Assembly (NCBI GenBank): GCA_001830645.1
Contig: MIBM01000201.1
Coordinates: 1,517-8,047 of the forward strand
Direction of reading: 5' to 3'
Source: Spirochaetes bacterium RIFOXYC1_FULL_54_7
GTDB lineage: Bacteria > Spirochaetota > Spirochaetia > Treponematales > UBA12059
Length of the DNA stretch: 6,531 nt
The translations under genes and the position numbers were made by a program. Below, one piece after another: positions 5,572 to 6,531 of this stretch. Within the stretch, counting starts at the first letter, position 1. Each line of letters begins with the position of its first letter. The notes beneath the pieces are model-generated. The model saw only the letters and a program-made list of their open reading frames with translations. It ran no database searches and was not told the DNA's origin.

Positions 5572-6152
5572 GCAAAGATCCGCGCAGGGTCCAGGGAAAA
5601 CCCTTCCAGAACCGTCGAGCTCACCATTTTTTTGGACCAGGGGACTTCATAGAGCTCACCTTTGCCGAACTTTCCATCCGGACCGCTTGCATACACGCAC
5701 AGCCATCGACCCAGGGGGTCTATAACCCAGTATTCCCTTACCCCGGACCGCTCGTAACGCCTGAACTTGTCATTCTGGTCCCATTTCGATGTGGATGGCG
5801 ACAAGATCTCAACCACCAGTTCGGGTGCACCCCTGGCATATTTCCTTAGCAGTTTGTCCCGGTCGCAGAACACCATGATATCCGGTTGAACTACCGTGTC
5901 TATGTCGTCGTCGTCCTCATCCCCATCGGGTATGAGGACATCAAGGGGTGCGAACAGAACCTCACAGGGTTTGTCTTCAAGATAATCCGAAAACACCTTG
6001 AACAAAATCCCTAGTATCCGCTGGTGCGTCACACTCGGGGCAGCCATGGCCATGGGCACCCCATCCACCAGTTCCCATCGCTCGTCGTCCGGCCAGGACA
6101 CATAGTCCTTGTAGGTAAAATACCCTTCATTCTTCAAGGCTGGATCTCCCAT
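5562..6152 (-). CDS. Uma2-family (DUF820) protein with PD-(D/E)XK nuclease-type fold
   Basis: This 196-residue protein matches the Uma2/DUF820 family throughout, at its usual length. Family marks are ERWELVDGVPMAM with APSVTHQRI (24-46), D71, QPDIMVF (89-95), PELVVEILSPSTSKWD (110-125), K129 and Y133, and GVREYWVIDP (137-146). D91, E115 and K129 are the likely metal-binding and catalytic set of the PD-(D/E)XK fold, with the lysine displaced as is typical of this family. Biochemical function is unproven for nearly all members. An acidic run (residues 76-85, mostly Asp) sits just before the QPD motif. The start at 6152 has an excellent Shine-Dalgarno, AAAGGAG at 6167-6161, eight bases upstream. 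A TATGAT at 6206-6201 on the minus strand could be a -10 but lacks a -35. It converges on the TPR gene and lies 84 bases downstream of the dehydrogenase gene, so co-transcription with the latter is possible. Confidence 0.92.
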   Translation of the reverse strand: MGDPALKNEGYFTYKDYVSWPDDERWELVDGVPMAMAAPSVTHQRILGILFKVFSDYLEDKPCEVLFAPLDVLIPDGDEDDDDIDTVVQPDIMVFCDRDKLLRKYARGAPELVVEILSPSTSKWDQNDKFRRYERSGVREYWVIDPLGRWLCVYASGPDGKFGKGELYEVPWSKKMVSSTVLEGFSLDPARIFAEK

Positions 6153-6160
6153 GACACGGT

Positions 6161-6167
6161 CTCCTTT
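6161..6167 (-). promoter_or_regulatory. Strong Shine-Dalgarno of the Uma2-family gene
   Basis: The minus strand reads AAAGGAG here, eight bases before the ATG at 6152. It is the best-placed ribosome binding site in the window and firmly fixes the start of the Uma2-family protein. Confidence 0.75.
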
Positions 6168-6236
6168 CAGTATAAACCCAAAGGAGTCTACGTGCGAGGG
6201 ATCATAGGCGCCTGCGGAAAGCAGGAATATTCAGGA

Positions 6237-6531
6237 TCACGGCAGGGGTTCCAGCCTGAACAGACCACCGTTGCGCTCGTCGGTCAACAGGTAGACCAGC
6301 CCGTCCGGGCCTACACGTACATCCCGGATGCGGCCAAGCTGGCCATCCAGCAGGATATCCTGTCCTGTCACACGATCTCCGGACAATCTGATACGCACCA
6401 GTTTCTGGCCGATCAGGGAACCTGCCAGAAGGTCTCCTTGCCAGGCAGGGAAGGCGCTTCCAGTGTAGAACTCCAGACCCGATGGGGCTATGGATGGCGT
6501 CCAGTACAGCACCGGCGCTTCGATTCCTGGA
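6237..6531 (-). CDS. PQQ-dependent aldose sugar dehydrogenase-type protein, C-terminal part
   Basis: These are the last 97 residues of a protein entering from the right edge. They match the C-terminal blades of the soluble glucose/aldose sugar dehydrogenase beta-propeller family (E. coli YliI type), which oxidises sugars with PQQ in the periplasm. Diagnostic stretches are VLYWTPSIAPSGLEFYTG, FPAWQGDLLAGSLIG, and RIRDVRVGPDGLVYLLTD, followed by GGLFRLEP. The frame is open through the right edge, and the in-frame GTG at 6512 lies inside the conserved part, so it is not the true start. The N-terminal signal peptide and the histidine/arginine active-site residues are outside the window, so activity and PQQ use cannot be checked here. 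It ends at a TGA 84 bases before the Uma2-family gene on the same strand. Confidence 0.88.
   Translation of the reverse strand, partial: PGIEAPVLYWTPSIAPSGLEFYTGSAFPAWQGDLLAGSLIGQKLVRIRLSGDRVTGQDILLDGQLGRIRDVRVGPDGLVYLLTDERNGGLFRLEPLP

Noticed and set aside
5562..6152. Uma2-family gene as a mobile element or toxin-antitoxin component
   Set aside because: No terminal repeats, target duplication, transposase or partner gene flank it. Family members are common as stand-alone chromosomal genes.
6169..6174. TATACT on the minus strand as a -10 element for the Uma2-family gene
   Set aside because: Its start site would fall within the Shine-Dalgarno at 6161-6167, leaving no usable leader, and there is no -35 at proper spacing.
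6211..6225. Small hairpin (CCTGC-GGAAA-GCAGG) downstream of the dehydrogenase gene as a terminator
   Set aside because: The stem is only five base pairs and no T-run follows it on the minus strand, so an intrinsic terminator is not supported; transcription may continue into the Uma2-family gene.

Overview
The window looks like chromosomal core-plus-accessory DNA from a moderately GC-rich, double-membraned (Gram-negative-type) bacterium. Support for this is a Sec-exported, beta-rich, barrel-like protein and the C-terminus of a normally periplasmic PQQ-type sugar dehydrogenase. Free use of ATA (Ile) and AGG (Arg) codons inside otherwise GC-rich genes is unlike most GC-rich Proteobacteria. I lean towards a spirochaete, but this is an impression and not a proof. 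No rRNA, tRNA, CRISPR array, insertion sequence or phage gene is visible.

Layout. (1) On the minus strand, bases 1602 to 1 carry mnmE, then the first 79 codons of mnmG. These are the two subunits of the enzyme that modifies U34 of certain tRNAs. The GTG start of mnmG directly follows the mnmE stop codon, in the same reading frame. (2) Bases 1603 to 1775 form a divergent intergenic region. It holds a perfect TTGACA on the plus strand, a perfect TATAAT on the minus strand, a 7-base inverted repeat with a 3-base spacer, four GCAAGG hexamers, and a hairpin covering a decoy Shine-Dalgarno/ATG pair.

(3) On the plus strand, bases 1776 to 5532 hold five tightly packed genes with gaps of 13, 1, 1 and 10 bases. 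They encode an exported protein with a CsgG/FlgT-like front and a beta-barrel-like end, a soluble coiled-coil protein, a glycerophosphodiester phosphodiesterase, a multi-pass membrane protein, and a small TPR protein. The spacing indicates one transcript. Only the phosphodiesterase has a confident biochemical activity, so the operon as a whole is functionally unassigned. (4) On the minus strand, converging on that operon with a 29-base gap, is a Uma2-family (DUF820) nuclease-fold gene. Upstream of it is the C-terminal part of a PQQ-dependent aldose sugar dehydrogenase that runs off the right edge.

The most unusual items are the exported two-part protein heading the operon, the in-frame zero-gap mnmE/mnmG junction, and the structured divergent promoter region. 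I do not see convincing evidence for a wholly new defence or mobile system.
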